Shown: in pieces, positions 47,946 through 57,053 of the stretch
Numbering within the stretch: position 1 is the first letter of the stretch
How the letters are laid out: every line of letters begins with the position of its first letter
Origin: Pseudomonas berkeleyensis
GTDB taxonomy: Bacteria; Pseudomonadota; Gammaproteobacteria; Pseudomonadales; Pseudomonadaceae
Length of the DNA: 64,000 nt
Direction: 5' to 3'
Assembly (NCBI RefSeq): GCF_014109765.1
Contig: NZ_CP059139.1
Location: 4,524,501 to 4,588,500 of the forward strand
Made by a program: the position numbers and the translations under genes
Notes under the pieces: generated by a model
What the model saw: only the letters and a program-made list of their open reading frames with translations
Database searches by the model: none
What the model was told of the DNA's origin: nothing

Positions 47946-48566
47946 CTATGGCAATAACGCCGGAACCTCACGCCATTGCCCGGGCTGCAAGCCGTCCAGC
48001 CGCCAGGGGCCGATGGCCACGCGCACCAGGCGCAAGGTTGGCAAGCCGACAGCGGCAGTCATGCGCCGTACCTGACGGTTGCGCCCCTCACGGATCACCA
48101 ACTCCAGCCAGGCCGTCGGCACGCTCTTGCGAAAGCGTACCGGCGGGTTGCGTTCCCACAGCTCGGGCTCGTCCAGCCGCCGCGCCTCGGCCGGCAGGGT
48201 TGGGCCGTCATTGAGCGTCACCCCCTCACGCAACTGCTGCAATTGCGCCTCGCTCGGTTCGCCTTCCACCTGCACCCAATAGGTCTTCGGCAACTTGTGT
48301 TTTGGGTCGGCGATACGCGCCTGCAGACGACCATCGTTGGTCAGCAGCAGCAAGCCTTCGCTGTCACGATCCAGACGCCCGGCCGGGTAGACGCCAGGCA
48401 CCTCGACGAAATCCTTGAGGGTGGCGCGCCCCTGCTCATCGTTGAACTGAGTAAGCACGTCGAACGGCTTGTTCAGGATCAGCAGGCGCGGCTGCGCGGG
48501 CGGCGCCTTGGCCACGCGGCGTGGGGCGGCAGGACGGCGATTGGCGGGAAGACGAGGGCGTGACAT
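47946..48566 (-). CDS. rluE: 23S rRNA pseudouridine synthase RluE
   Basis: The 206-residue protein of the RsuA/RluB/E/F family has catalytic motif [13 protein letters not shown] (Asp66), the [11 protein letters not shown] opening and the [16 protein letters not shown] ([11 protein letters not shown]) closing motif. RluE of E. coli modifies U2457 of 23S rRNA. The S4 domain found in larger relatives is absent, and a basic proline-rich N-terminus of about 25 residues precedes the catalytic part. ATG 48566 is chosen because the longer frame upstream lacks family resemblance. It is transcribed alone. Confidence 0.92.
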   Translation of the reverse strand: MSRPRLPANRRPAAPRRVAKAPPAQPRLLILNKPFDVLTQFNDEQGRATLKDFVEVPGVYPAGRLDRDSEGLLLLTNDGRLQARIADPKHKLPKTYWVQVEGEPSEAQLQQLREGVTLNDGPTLPAEARRLDEPELWERNPPVRFRKSVPTAWLELVIREGRNRQVRRMTAAVGLPTLRLVRVAIGPWRLDGLQPGQWREVPALLP

Positions 48567-48689
48567 GCAACGGGCTTCGATGAAAATGAGCTGCGCAGTG
48601 TAACCCACGATAAGCGGCACTGATGGTGCTTCCACGTCCTGCCAGAGCGGCTAAGCTGCTGGTTCACCCCCTGCGATCAGGTGCCACCA

Positions 48690-49721
48690 ATGAGCAACAA
48701 CGACGAACTCGCCACCTTCACTGGCTGGGCCGCCACGGCGCCCAAGGCGCCACTGGAGCGCCTGAGCTACGACCCCGGCCCGCTCGGCGCCGAAGAGGTG
48801 GAAGTGGCGGTGGAATATTGCGGCATCTGCCACTCCGACCAGTCGATGATCGATAACGAATGGGGCAATGCGCGCTACCCCTTCATCCCCGGACATGAGG
48901 TGGTCGGCACCATCGTCCGTCTCGGCGAGCAGGCACGCGGCCTCAAGCTGGGCCAGCGCGTCGGCATCGGCTGGTACAAGGGCAGTTGCATGCATTGCGG
49001 CTCGTGCATGGAGGGTTCGCACCAGTTGTGCCGCTCGGTGAAGCCAACCATCGTTGGCAGTCACGGCGGTTTCGCCGATCGCTTGCGTTCGCACTGGGCC
49101 TGGGCCATGCCGCTGCCCGAAGGCCTCGACCCGGCACTGGTCGGCCCGCTGTTCTGCGCCGGCTCCACGGTATTCAGCCCGCTGCTGGAATTCGACATCA
49201 AACCGACCGACCGCGTCGGCGTGGTCGGCATCGGCGGCCTCGGCCACCTGGCGCTGCGCTTTCTCAACGCCTGGGGCTGCGAGGTGACGGCCTTCACCTC
49301 GTCGCTGAGCAAGCAGGACGAAGCCAAACGCCTGGGTGCACACAAGGTGGTGGCCTCCACCGACAGCGCGGCGATGAAGGCGATTGCCGGCAGCCTGGAT
49401 TTCCTCCTGGTCACCGCCAGCGCGGACCTCGACTGGATTGCCCTGCTCGGCACCCTGCGCGGCAAGGGCCGCCTGCACTTCGTCGGTATCGTGCCCAGCG
49501 CCATCCCGGTGCATGTGTTCAACCTGATCCCACAGCAGAAGAGCCTGTCCGGCTCGCCGGTAGGCTCGCCATCGAGTATGGCGACCATGCTCGAGTTCTG
49601 CGCACGACACCAGATCCTGCCGCAGGTCGAACACTTCCCCATGAGCCAGGTGAACGCGGCCATCGACCACCTGCGCAGCGGCAAGGCGCGCTATCGCGTG
49701 GTGCTGGACGCCAGCAAATGA
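48690..49721 (+). CDS. Zinc-dependent alcohol dehydrogenase (YahK/CAD-like, NADPH)
   Basis: The 343-residue medium-chain dehydrogenase has catalytic zinc ligands Cys44 and the His in GHEVVG, with the CGICHSD opening motif. A structural zinc site is formed by CMHCGSCMEGSHQLC (four Cys). The Rossmann motif is GIGGLGHLALRF. The group reduces aldehydes to alcohols with NADPH. AGGTG precedes ATG 48690; ATG 48681 would add three residues. The substrate is not visible; broad aldehyde reductase activity is likely from the family. Confidence 0.92.
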   Translation: MSNNDELATFTGWAATAPKAPLERLSYDPGPLGAEEVEVAVEYCGICHSDQSMIDNEWGNARYPFIPGHEVVGTIVRLGEQARGLKLGQRVGIGWYKGSCMHCGSCMEGSHQLCRSVKPTIVGSHGGFADRLRSHWAWAMPLPEGLDPALVGPLFCAGSTVFSPLLEFDIKPTDRVGVVGIGGLGHLALRFLNAWGCEVTAFTSSLSKQDEAKRLGAHKVVASTDSAAMKAIAGSLDFLLVTASADLDWIALLGTLRGKGRLHFVGIVPSAIPVHVFNLIPQQKSLSGSPVGSPSSMATMLEFCARHQILPQVEHFPMSQVNAAIDHLRSGKARYRVVLDASK

Positions 49722-49768
49722 CAGTACGGGCGCAGAGCTGGCATGCTCTGCGCCCTGTTTGATCTTCG

Positions 49769-50227
49769 ATGCTTACTGACATGCCGCTGACTCTCGACAC
49801 ACCCACCGACACCGAACTGCCCACCCTGGTGGAAATCTGGGAGGCCGCCGTGCGCGCCACCCATCACTTCCTGCCGGAAAGCGACCTGCAGGTGATCAAG
49901 CCCTTGCTGCGCGAGCAGTATTTCCCAGCCGTGCATCTGACCTGTGCGCGCGATGGGTCGGGGCGAATACTGGGTTTTCTCGGTACCAGCGAAGACATGG
50001 TGGAAATGCTCTTCGTCGACCCGGCCTGCCACGGCCAAGGCGTGGGCAAACGGCTGATGCGCCATGCCATCGACACGCTGGGCGCCACCCGGGTCGATGT
50101 CAACGAGCAGAACCCGCAGGCTGTGGGTTTCTACCAGCATCTGGGTTTCGTCGTGACCGACCGCTCACGCCTGGACGGTGGCGGCCGCCCCTTCCCGATC
50201 CTGCATATGCAACTCACAACCCCGTAG
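49769..50227 (+). CDS. GNAT-family N-acetyltransferase
   Basis: The 152-residue protein shows the GNAT acetyl-CoA site: MLFVDPACHGQGVGKRLM (Q/RxxGxG/A motif HGQGVGK), preceded by ILGFLGTSEDMVEMLF, and the later NPQAVGFYQHLGF. It transfers an acetyl group from acetyl-CoA to an amine; the substrate is unknown. An internal start at 49781 (MPLTLDTP) is an alternative. It follows the alcohol dehydrogenase by 47 bp. Confidence 0.87.
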   Translation: MLTDMPLTLDTPTDTELPTLVEIWEAAVRATHHFLPESDLQVIKPLLREQYFPAVHLTCARDGSGRILGFLGTSEDMVEMLFVDPACHGQGVGKRLMRHAIDTLGATRVDVNEQNPQAVGFYQHLGFVVTDRSRLDGGGRPFPILHMQLTTP

Positions 50228-50429
50228 GGCGGCACGAGACGCCAACCGCTCATGGCGCCAACATGTAGGGCGGGCTCAGGAGCGCCAGCGAACAGCCCGC
50301 CGCCCCATGCAAACGCAGGCACCGCACACGAGCCCAAAACGCTCTCGGCGACTCATTGCCAACTCCAGCTCCACCAACACGACGGCGTACTGCTTCCGAG
50401 CGGCCGGCGTCCCGGTACGCCCTACAGCG

Positions 50430-51770
50430 CTAAACAGGCCAAGCCGCCACGATCCCTTCCAATGCCCGCTTGAGTTCGACCCGACTGGCTGCCGCCGCGA
50501 GGCTGATGCGCACGGCATTTCCTGGATTGGCCTCCACCGCGAACACCTCGGCCGGCACCACCTCCACACCGTTCTGCCGACAAGCCTCAGCCAGGCCTGC
50601 CGGCGCGTCAGCGTCCAGCCACAGGTGTGGTGCCACCGCCCTACCCTGCGGCATGCGCGGCCCGAGCACGCGCGCGGCTAGACGCCAGCGTTGTTGCAAC
50701 TCGTCGATCTGCCAGGCCAGGCGCTGTTCGGCAATGCCGCTTTCGATCCATTCGCAGCCCAGTGCCAGACTCAGCGGCGTCACGGCCCAGCGCGTGGCCT
50801 GGGCCTCGGGATCGATGCGTTCGAGCAGCTCCGGCGCGCCTGCGATAAAGCCCAGGCGCAATCCGGGCGCGACGCTCTTGGACAGGCTGCTGATCAACAG
50901 GCAACGCTCGGGAAGCTGCACCGCCAGTGGCGCCTCGCTGCCGAGCACGCCGTAGACATCATCCTCGATGATCCACAAGCCACGGCGCCGCGCCACCTCG
51001 GCGATGGCCGCGCGCCGTTCGGCGTCCAGACTGGCGCCGGTGGGGTTCTGCAGACAGGGCGTGAACACCGCCACACGCGCCCCGGTGGCACGGGCCAGGC
51101 GGTCGAGGTCATCGGGCAGGATGCCGTGCTCGTCCATCGCCACGCCGTGCAGCGGCAGGCGCAACTGGCGCGCGGCCGCCTTGATACCCGGCGCGGTGTA
51201 GCGCTCCACCAGGATCGGCTCGCCCGCTTCGCACAGCGCCAGCAGCGCGGCCGACACACCCTGCTGGGCACCGGCGCAGAGCAGCAGGCCGCCCGGCGCC
51301 AGTTCCAGGCCGCGTCGACGCAGCCAGGTCACGCCGGCCAAGTGCGCACGCTCGACCAGTGCCGCTGACGGGTAGGCCTGCAACGCGTCCAGCTCGCCAC
51401 GTGCAGCCAGCGCAGCGAGGCTGGCGGACAGGTCACGGTTGTCCGGATCATGCACTGGCACGTTGGTCGACAGGTCGATCAAATCGCCCTGCGCGGTCGG
51501 TTGCTTGAGCCGGAACAGGCTCGCTTCGCGGCTGCCGGCCAGCACGTAGGTGCCGCGCCCAACCTCGCCAGAGACCAGGTGCCGACGCGCGGCCTCACGG
51601 TAGGCGAGCATCACCGTGCTCGGGTTGATGCCCAGCGTCCAGGCCAGGCGTCGCTGCGGCGGCAGGCGCTCGCCGGGCTTGAGTTCACCACGTCCGATGG
51701 CCGAGGCAATGGCTTCGACCAATGCCAGGTATGTCGGTAAGGCGCTGTCTTGAAGGTCAGGAAGCCACAT
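50430..51770 (-). CDS. MocR-type regulator (GntR helix-turn-helix fused to PLP aminotransferase fold)
   Basis: The 446-residue protein has an N-terminal GntR winged helix (about 10-75: IGRGELKPGERLPPQRRLAW and INPSTVMLAYREA) and a fold type I aminotransferase-like domain (about 110-446) with NPTGASLD and the PLP lysine in SSLSKSVAPGLRLGF. MocR proteins use bound PLP adducts to sense amino acid or vitamin metabolites. ATG 51770 is the first sensible start; the longer frame crosses the promoter. It is divergent from the threonine dehydratase gene, which it probably controls. Confidence 0.93.
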   Translation of the reverse strand: MWLPDLQDSALPTYLALVEAIASAIGRGELKPGERLPPQRRLAWTLGINPSTVMLAYREAARRHLVSGEVGRGTYVLAGSREASLFRLKQPTAQGDLIDLSTNVPVHDPDNRDLSASLAALAARGELDALQAYPSAALVERAHLAGVTWLRRRGLELAPGGLLLCAGAQQGVSAALLALCEAGEPILVERYTAPGIKAAARQLRLPLHGVAMDEHGILPDDLDRLARATGARVAVFTPCLQNPTGASLDAERRAAIAEVARRRGLWIIEDDVYGVLGSEAPLAVQLPERCLLISSLSKSVAPGLRLGFIAGAPELLERIDPEAQATRWAVTPLSLALGCEWIESGIAEQRLAWQIDELQQRWRLAARVLGPRMPQGRAVAPHLWLDADAPAGLAEACRQNGVEVVPAEVFAVEANPGNAVRISLAAAASRVELKRALEGIVAAWPV

Positions 51771-51779
51771 TGCTTGCCA

Positions 51780-51809
51780 TGCAATATAAAGATTTACCCA
51801 TACAATGTA
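51780..51809. promoter_or_regulatory. Direct repeats in the MocR/dehydratase intergenic region
   Basis: TGCAATATA (51780-51788) and TACAATGTA (51801-51809) are similar nonamers spaced 21 bp apart, two helical turns. MocR/PdxR-type regulators typically bind such direct repeats between divergent genes. The region is only 80 bp long, so the same site could serve both promoters. Prediction only. Confidence 0.45.
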
Positions 51810-51850
51810 CCGCACTAGCATCCAGGTCAACACCACTCGGAGTGCCTGTC

Positions 51851-52822
51851 ATGTTCGACCTCGCCCAACTGCGCCAGAGCGCTGAACTGGTTCACCGCCA
51901 CATGGCGCCCACGCCGCAACTGGCCTGGCCGTTGCTTGCCCAGCGCCTGAGCTGCGAGGTCTGGGTCAAGCACGAGAATCACGCCCCGACCGCTGCCTTC
52001 AAGGTGCGCGGCGGGCTGGTCTATATCGACGCCCTGCTGCGTCGCGAACCGCAGGTATGCGGGTTGGTCACAGCGACCCGCGGCAACCACGGCCAGAGCC
52101 TGGCACTGGCGGCACGCGCGGCCGGCCTGGCGATTCGCATCCTGGTGCCGCATGGCAACGCTCGCGAGAAGAACGCAGCGATGCGCGCCCTCGGTGCCGA
52201 GGTGATCGAACATGGCCGCGACTTCGACGAAGCCCGCGCCGAAGCCGCGCGCATCGCCGAACGCGACGGTCTGCACTGGGTGCCGTCACTACACGAGGAT
52301 CTGGTGCGCGGCGTGGCCACCTACGCCCTGGAACTGCTGGAGGCGGTACCGAACCTGCGCCGGGTGTATGTGCCCATCGGCCTCGGCTCGGGCATCTGCG
52401 GGATGATCCGCACCCGCGACCTGCTTGGTCTCGACACCGAGATCGTCGGCGTGGTCGCCAGCGGCGCCGACGCCTATTCGCGGAGTTTCGAGCAGGGCCG
52501 CCTGGTGCAGACCGAACGCGCCGATACGCTGGCCGACGGCATGGCCTGCCGCCAGCCGCAGGAATTGGCGCTGGACATGATCCGCGCCGGCGTATCGCGC
52601 ATCGTGCGAGTCGACGATGAGGAAATTCGCGCCGCCATCCGCACCTATCACGAGGACACCCACAACCTCGCCGAAGGTGCCGGCGCAGCCGCGTTGGCTG
52701 CGCTGATGCAGGAGCGTGAACTCAATGCCGGCCAGCGCGTGGCCGTGGTACTCAGCGGCGCTAACATCGACCGCGCAGCGCTGGCCGAACTGCTGCGTGA
52801 CGAGGCGCCGGTCGCGGCCTGA
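51851..52822 (+). CDS. Threonine/serine dehydratase (PLP fold type II)
   Basis: The 323-residue protein has Lys51 in TAAFKVRGG binding PLP, the substrate loop ATRGNHGQSLA, and the phosphate loop GLGSGICGM. It lacks the C-terminal ACT-like regulatory domain of IlvA, so it resembles catabolic threonine dehydratases, serine racemase-like or hydroxy-amino-acid dehydratases. It should convert threonine or a related hydroxy amino acid to a 2-oxo acid and ammonia. The divergent MocR gene suggests induction by an amino acid. ATG 51851 gives the family-like start. Confidence 0.9.
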   Translation: MFDLAQLRQSAELVHRHMAPTPQLAWPLLAQRLSCEVWVKHENHAPTAAFKVRGGLVYIDALLRREPQVCGLVTATRGNHGQSLALAARAAGLAIRILVPHGNAREKNAAMRALGAEVIEHGRDFDEARAEAARIAERDGLHWVPSLHEDLVRGVATYALELLEAVPNLRRVYVPIGLGSGICGMIRTRDLLGLDTEIVGVVASGADAYSRSFEQGRLVQTERADTLADGMACRQPQELALDMIRAGVSRIVRVDDEEIRAAIRTYHEDTHNLAEGAGAAALAALMQERELNAGQRVAVVLSGANIDRAALAELLRDEAPVAA

Positions 52823-52823
52823 C

Positions 52824-53633
52824 TCAGGCTTGCGGCAGAGGCTCGGCAGGCAAACGTCCAGGCGTCTGCCGTAACCAGCGCGACACGCCCCACTCTGCCG
52901 CGATCAGCGCCAGTAAGAGTCCGAGTTGGATCAGCAGCGCGATATAAAGCGGCTTGAAGACGTGACCGATCTGCTGCTTGAGCAGCCCCAGCAGAAACTC
53001 GGCGCGAAACAGCTGCTCGATACGGGCATCCAGCACCTGATTCAGCACCTTCTCGTTGAAGCCGCTGTAACGGGCGGTTTTCTCTACAGCCATCTCGCCA
53101 ATCGCCTTGCCCAGCAAACTGGCACGCAGTCGGTCGAGCAGGTCGAAGGCGATACGCTCGGTGGTCGATGCCTCGGCACGCTCGGCAGCCTCCAGCAGCC
53201 GCTCGCTGCGCAGGTAATCCAGCGCCAACTGATTGAGCAGCGCCTGCACGCTGACATCCTGCACCGCCAATAACCCTTGCGCCTCCTGCGCCTCGACATA
53301 GGCCTGAAAGTCGCTCCAGATATCGTCGGCCAGTTCCTGCACCAAGGGCGCATAGCTATCGAGATGGCGATTGATCTGCTGCTGGCTGCCATACAACAGT
53401 CCACCCTGAAAGCCGAGGAAACCTCCTGCCAGCGGCAACAGTAGAAAGTAGAGTTTGAGCAGCCAGTGGTGCCAGCGGTTGTTACGTGCCAGCCAGCCCA
53501 ATCGGTGCAGCTTGACGGTCAGCAGCAGGCCAGCCACAACACCGAGACTGAGGGCCAGGCCGGTGTAGAGGAAAAGACTGAAAAAGCTGAAGGGTTCCCA
53601 CAGCGCCGTGAGCAGCAGACGTGCCTGTTCCAT
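52824..53633 (-). CDS. Membrane protein of unknown function
   Basis: The 269-residue protein has an N-terminal helix (about 14-40), a second pair (about 55-85), a long soluble helical region (about 95-215) rich in Leu/Glu/Ala, and a C-terminal helix (about 222-250). The soluble part is probably in the periplasm. ATG 53633 is preferred because GAGG lies eight bases upstream; ATG 53651 would add six residues. I do not recognise the family. It converges on the dehydratase gene with 1 bp between the stops. Confidence 0.7.
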   Translation of the reverse strand: MEQARLLLTALWEPFSFFSLFLYTGLALSLGVVAGLLLTVKLHRLGWLARNNRWHHWLLKLYFLLLPLAGGFLGFQGGLLYGSQQQINRHLDSYAPLVQELADDIWSDFQAYVEAQEAQGLLAVQDVSVQALLNQLALDYLRSERLLEAAERAEASTTERIAFDLLDRLRASLLGKAIGEMAVEKTARYSGFNEKVLNQVLDARIEQLFRAEFLLGLLKQQIGHVFKPLYIALLIQLGLLLALIAAEWGVSRWLRQTPGRLPAEPLPQA

Positions 53634-53736
53634 GTGTATCGCCTCGTTCATCCATGACGGGCGCGAGTGTAAACCAGAATGCCGCGGGGTAACGCCAAGG
53701 CGTGACCGGACTGTGCGTCAGGCCACGCCCTGCTTA

Positions 53737-55209
53737 TCAGCGGAACGGCGGCTCATCGAAGCTGCGCAACTTACGCGAGTGCAGCGAGTTGAGCTGGCTG
53801 CGCATCAGCTCCAGCGCGGCGATGCCGATATGCAGGTGCTGGGTCACAGCGCGCTCGTAGAAAGCACCGGCCGCGCCGGGCAGCTTGATCTCGCTGTGCA
53901 GCGGTTTGTCCGACACGCACAGCAGCGTGCCGTAGGGCACCCGCAGGCGATAGCCTTGCGCGGCGATGGTGCCGCTTTCCATGTCCACCGCCACCGCACG
54001 CGACAGGTTGATCAACGGCCGCTCCTGGGCCCAGCGCAGCTCCCAGTTGCGGTCGTCGTAGGTCAACACGGTGCCGGTGCGCAGGCGCTTCTTCAACTCG
54101 TCGCCCTGCTCGCCGGTGACCAGTTTGGCGGCCTCCTGTAGCGCCTGCTGTACTTCGGCCAGCGCCGGCAGCGGGATATGCGGCGGCAGCACGCGGTCGA
54201 GAATGCCGTCGCGGCGCATATAGGCGTGGGCCAGCACGTAGTCGCCGATGGTCTGCGACTGACGCAGGCCGCCGCAATGGCCGATCATCAACCAGCAATG
54301 CGGACGCAGCACGGCGAGGTGGTCGGTGATGTTCTTGGCGTTGGATGGGCCGACACCGATATTGACCAGGGTGACACCGTGGCCGTCCTCGGCCTGCAGG
54401 TGGTAGGCCGGCATCTGGTAGCGGTGCCAGACCACGTTCTCGATGATCGCCTGCATCTCGCCTTCGGCCATGCCGCGCTCGACCACCACGTTGCCCGGCA
54501 GCACCATACGGGTGAAGCGCGAGTCGCCCACCAGCATGTCCAAGCCGTGGCGGATGAACTGATCGACATAGCGGTGATAGTTGGTCAGCAGGATCCACGG
54601 CTGCACATGGCGCCAGTCGCTGCCGGTGTAGTGCTGGATGCGCTTGAGCGAGAAGTCGGTACGCGCCGCGTCGAACAGTGCCAGCGGCAGCGGATCGATG
54701 TTCTCCCAGTCGTACAGGCCATCGGCGGTGCCGTCGGTGGCGGCGGACAGGTCGGTGCTGGGGAATACGCGCGCCAGCTCGGCGGCGGTCACGCCACTGC
54801 CGGCCAGCTCATCGCCGCCCTCGACCACGTACGGGTAAGGAATGTTCTGCTGGCTGCGGCCGACTTCCACACGCAGGGTGAAGTCGTTCATCAGCGGGCG
54901 TAGCTGCTCCAGCAGGTATTTACGGAAGGCCGCCGGCTGGGTCACGGTGATGGCGTAGGTGCCCGGTACCTGCACCTTGGCGTAGGCGCGCACGGTGGTC
55001 GGCACCTCGCCCTGGCACAGGTAGGTCAGGCGCAATTCGGGGTAGCGGAACAGGCAGTGCTCGCTGGCATCGGGACGGATGCGTTCCTTGAGGTAGCGCT
55101 TGAGCGCGTGGCCCAGGGCGCCAGTGGCCTCCTGGTGCAACGCGGCGAGGCGATCGACCGCCTCTTCGGGAGTGAGGGCAACGATGAAATCATCTGAGCA
55201 GGCTTTCAC
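53737..55209 (-). CDS. amn: AMP nucleosidase
   Basis: The 490-residue enzyme hydrolyses AMP to adenine and ribose 5-phosphate. The N-terminal regulatory half (about 1-200) is followed by a nucleoside phosphorylase-like catalytic domain with LVNIGVGPSNAKNITDHL, MIGHCGGLRQSQTIGDYVLA and the AVDMESGTIAAQGYRLRVPY motif that binds the ribose. The length is close to E. coli Amn (484). The GTG at 55209 is chosen because AGGA lies nine bases upstream; the frame continues to 55269 with no ribosome site. It is transcribed alone. Confidence 0.93.
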   Translation of the reverse strand: MKACSDDFIVALTPEEAVDRLAALHQEATGALGHALKRYLKERIRPDASEHCLFRYPELRLTYLCQGEVPTTVRAYAKVQVPGTYAITVTQPAAFRKYLLEQLRPLMNDFTLRVEVGRSQQNIPYPYVVEGGDELAGSGVTAAELARVFPSTDLSAATDGTADGLYDWENIDPLPLALFDAARTDFSLKRIQHYTGSDWRHVQPWILLTNYHRYVDQFIRHGLDMLVGDSRFTRMVLPGNVVVERGMAEGEMQAIIENVVWHRYQMPAYHLQAEDGHGVTLVNIGVGPSNAKNITDHLAVLRPHCWLMIGHCGGLRQSQTIGDYVLAHAYMRRDGILDRVLPPHIPLPALAEVQQALQEAAKLVTGEQGDELKKRLRTGTVLTYDDRNWELRWAQERPLINLSRAVAVDMESGTIAAQGYRLRVPYGTLLCVSDKPLHSEIKLPGAAGAFYERAVTQHLHIGIAALELMRSQLNSLHSRKLRSFDEPPFR

Positions 55210-55336
55210 TGTGCATCTTCCTGACTGAACGTACGCGCCTATCTTGCCTGCATACGGTGACGAAAACATAGCGCGACAGGACTCACCACCCGACGGCCGA
55301 GACTAGACTTGGAGCTACTCGTCGGAGGTCATTACC

Positions 55337-56056
55337 ATGCTTCGTCCAATCCTTCTGCTGCTGGCCGTCGTTTCCTGCTTCAGCGTTCAGGCTGGTGAGC
55401 TGGACGGTCACTACCAGGCCACGCTAGACGGCCAGCCGACCGTGCTGATTCTGCGCCAGCAGGGCAATCAGATTGAGGGGCAATACGTTGAGAATCAGAC
55501 CCTACGCCTGAATCTGAAGGGCCACTACGATGGACAGGTGCTGCGCGCCGAGATCAGCGATCCACAGTCCGGCCTGCTGCTGGCCAACATGAACGCCACC
55601 TATGCCAACGCCATGCTCAACACCAGCATTGCAGCTCGCAACCCACGCAATGGCGAGGTACTGGAACGTCAGGCGCTATTCCAGCGCGAAGCAGCAGCAA
55701 TGCCGTCCGCAGCAGGCGTTCAGGATTCGGCACTGGTCGGCACTTGGGTACACGAGAAGATCATCAATAGCGGCGGCGCCAATTTCGCCTCGTTCAACAC
55801 CGTGATAACCCTGCAGTTGAACGCCGATGGCAGCGTCACGCAGTGGAGCCGCTCGGCCGGCGGCGGCAGCGACTGGAGCTACGACAGCCCTGGCGAGGTG
55901 CAGTACAGCGGCCACTGGCGCAGCCAGGACGGCATGCTGATGGTGCGCCTGGCAGGCGCCGCCGATTATCAACCCGCCGCCTACTACCGCTTCAGCGACC
56001 AGTACCTGGTCACCGAGAGCAATACCGGCAAGATGATCTGGCAGCGCCGCCGCTAA
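55337..56056 (+). CDS. Secreted protein of unknown function, beta-rich
   Basis: The 239-residue protein has a Sec signal peptide (MLRPILLLLAVVSCFSVQAG) and two similar beta-rich parts: a first domain (GHYQATLDGQPTVLILRQQG, about 24-110) and a second (LVGTWVHEKIINSG..., about 135-239) ending in IWQRRR. The pattern GxY/W-x-G at the start of each suggests a lipocalin-like or calycin-type barrel. GGAGG lies before ATG 55337. No close family is recognised, and it is transcribed alone. Confidence 0.7.
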   Translation: MLRPILLLLAVVSCFSVQAGELDGHYQATLDGQPTVLILRQQGNQIEGQYVENQTLRLNLKGHYDGQVLRAEISDPQSGLLLANMNATYANAMLNTSIAARNPRNGEVLERQALFQREAAAMPSAAGVQDSALVGTWVHEKIINSGGANFASFNTVITLQLNADGSVTQWSRSAGGGSDWSYDSPGEVQYSGHWRSQDGMLMVRLAGAADYQPAAYYRFSDQYLVTESNTGKMIWQRRR

Positions 56057-56065
56057 GCGACTGGG

Positions 56066-56746
56066 TCAGGCTGCCTGGTGCAGGCGCACGTTGAACAGCG
56101 GCCCCTGGCTGAAGCGCGACAACGCCTTGGCACCGGCCAGCACGCCCAGGTCGATAAGCGGCTCGATCAGGATCACGCTCATGTAGGCCAGGCCGAAGCT
56201 GCCCACGGCTGCCAGGTTTTCGCTGGAGAAACCGTGACCGTAGAAGGCCCAGAACGCGACCCAAGCGACGATGCCACCCTGGTAGGCAGTCGACAGCGCC
56301 AGTGCCTGCTTGTAGGAAAGATCGACGTAGGCGGTACCCGGCGCAACGATGCGCTTGGCCAGCAGGCTGATGCCCCACAACGGGATAAGCAGCGTGGTGA
56401 CGTTCATGCCGTACTGCGGCAGGTCGAACTGAGCGAATAGCAGCCCCTGCAGCAGCAAACCAGCCGCCAGACCGATGGCTGCTGCACCGGCACCGAACAG
56501 CAACAACAGGGTAGAACCGAGGATCAGATGCACCTCGGAAACACCCACCGGGTGATGCGGGAAGACTTCGAAGAAGCAGAACACCAGGGCGGTGGTCAGC
56601 AGGCTGCGCAACACCAGGGCGGCGACACCGCCGTTGTTGCGTACGCTGTCCAGGGCGAGTTTGGCGGTCAGACCGAAAGCGGTGACGGCCGTTGCGTAGC
56701 TGAGGAGGATCTTGGCGCCTTCGACGACACCGGGTTCGATATGCAT
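56066..56746 (-). CDS. CbiM-type cobalt transport permease (B12-regulated)
   Basis: The 226-residue protein starts MHIEPGVVEGAKILLSYATA, matching the MHI-PG start of CbiM-family permeases whose N-terminal residues bind Co(II)/Ni(II), and has six to seven hydrophobic helices. AAGGAA precedes the ATG. It is directly downstream of a cobalamin riboswitch, which strongly supports a role in cobalt uptake for vitamin B12. No ATPase (CbiO), CbiQ or CbiN genes are next to it, so the rest of the transporter is elsewhere or it works alone. Confidence 0.82.
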   Translation of the reverse strand: MHIEPGVVEGAKILLSYATAVTAFGLTAKLALDSVRNNGGVAALVLRSLLTTALVFCFFEVFPHHPVGVSEVHLILGSTLLLLFGAGAAAIGLAAGLLLQGLLFAQFDLPQYGMNVTTLLIPLWGISLLAKRIVAPGTAYVDLSYKQALALSTAYQGGIVAWVAFWAFYGHGFSSENLAAVGSFGLAYMSVILIEPLIDLGVLAGAKALSRFSQGPLFNVRLHQAA

Positions 56747-56799
56747 GCGAGTTCCTTGTTCGCGCCCACCGCGCGACGATTCGGATGAAGGTTGGGCGA

Positions 56800-56972
56800 A
56801 ACGCCCGTTGTCGATGGCAGGTCTCCTGGCTCACGGCTTGGCACTCCGCCCGCCTTCCCGACCGGAGTCAGTGGCATGAGGGCATCGTTCGCCGCTTACA
56901 GTTGCGGGGGCAGCCAGGGCATTGGCGAGATTCGCCGCACCCTGTTCCCTTTTCATCCGCGCCACATGCGTG
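56800..56972 (-). ncRNA. Cobalamin (AdoCbl) riboswitch
   Basis: On the minus strand the leader contains the conserved B12 box AGCCAGGAGACCTGCC (56831-56816), the upstream core segment GCCCCCGCAACTGTAAGCGG (about 56916-56896) and the 5' arm beginning AAAAGGGAACAGGGTGCGGC. These are the signature elements of the cobalamin riboswitch. It lies upstream of the CbiM-type permease gene and should shut it off when B12 is abundant. The boundaries given are approximate. Confidence 0.95.
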
Positions 56973-57053
56973 CACGCAGAACCATCGAGCGCAAGATTAC
57001 TCGCCTGCCCTGCTAAAAAACAGCGTGCCAGACAATCCGCTTTCAGCCCTCGT

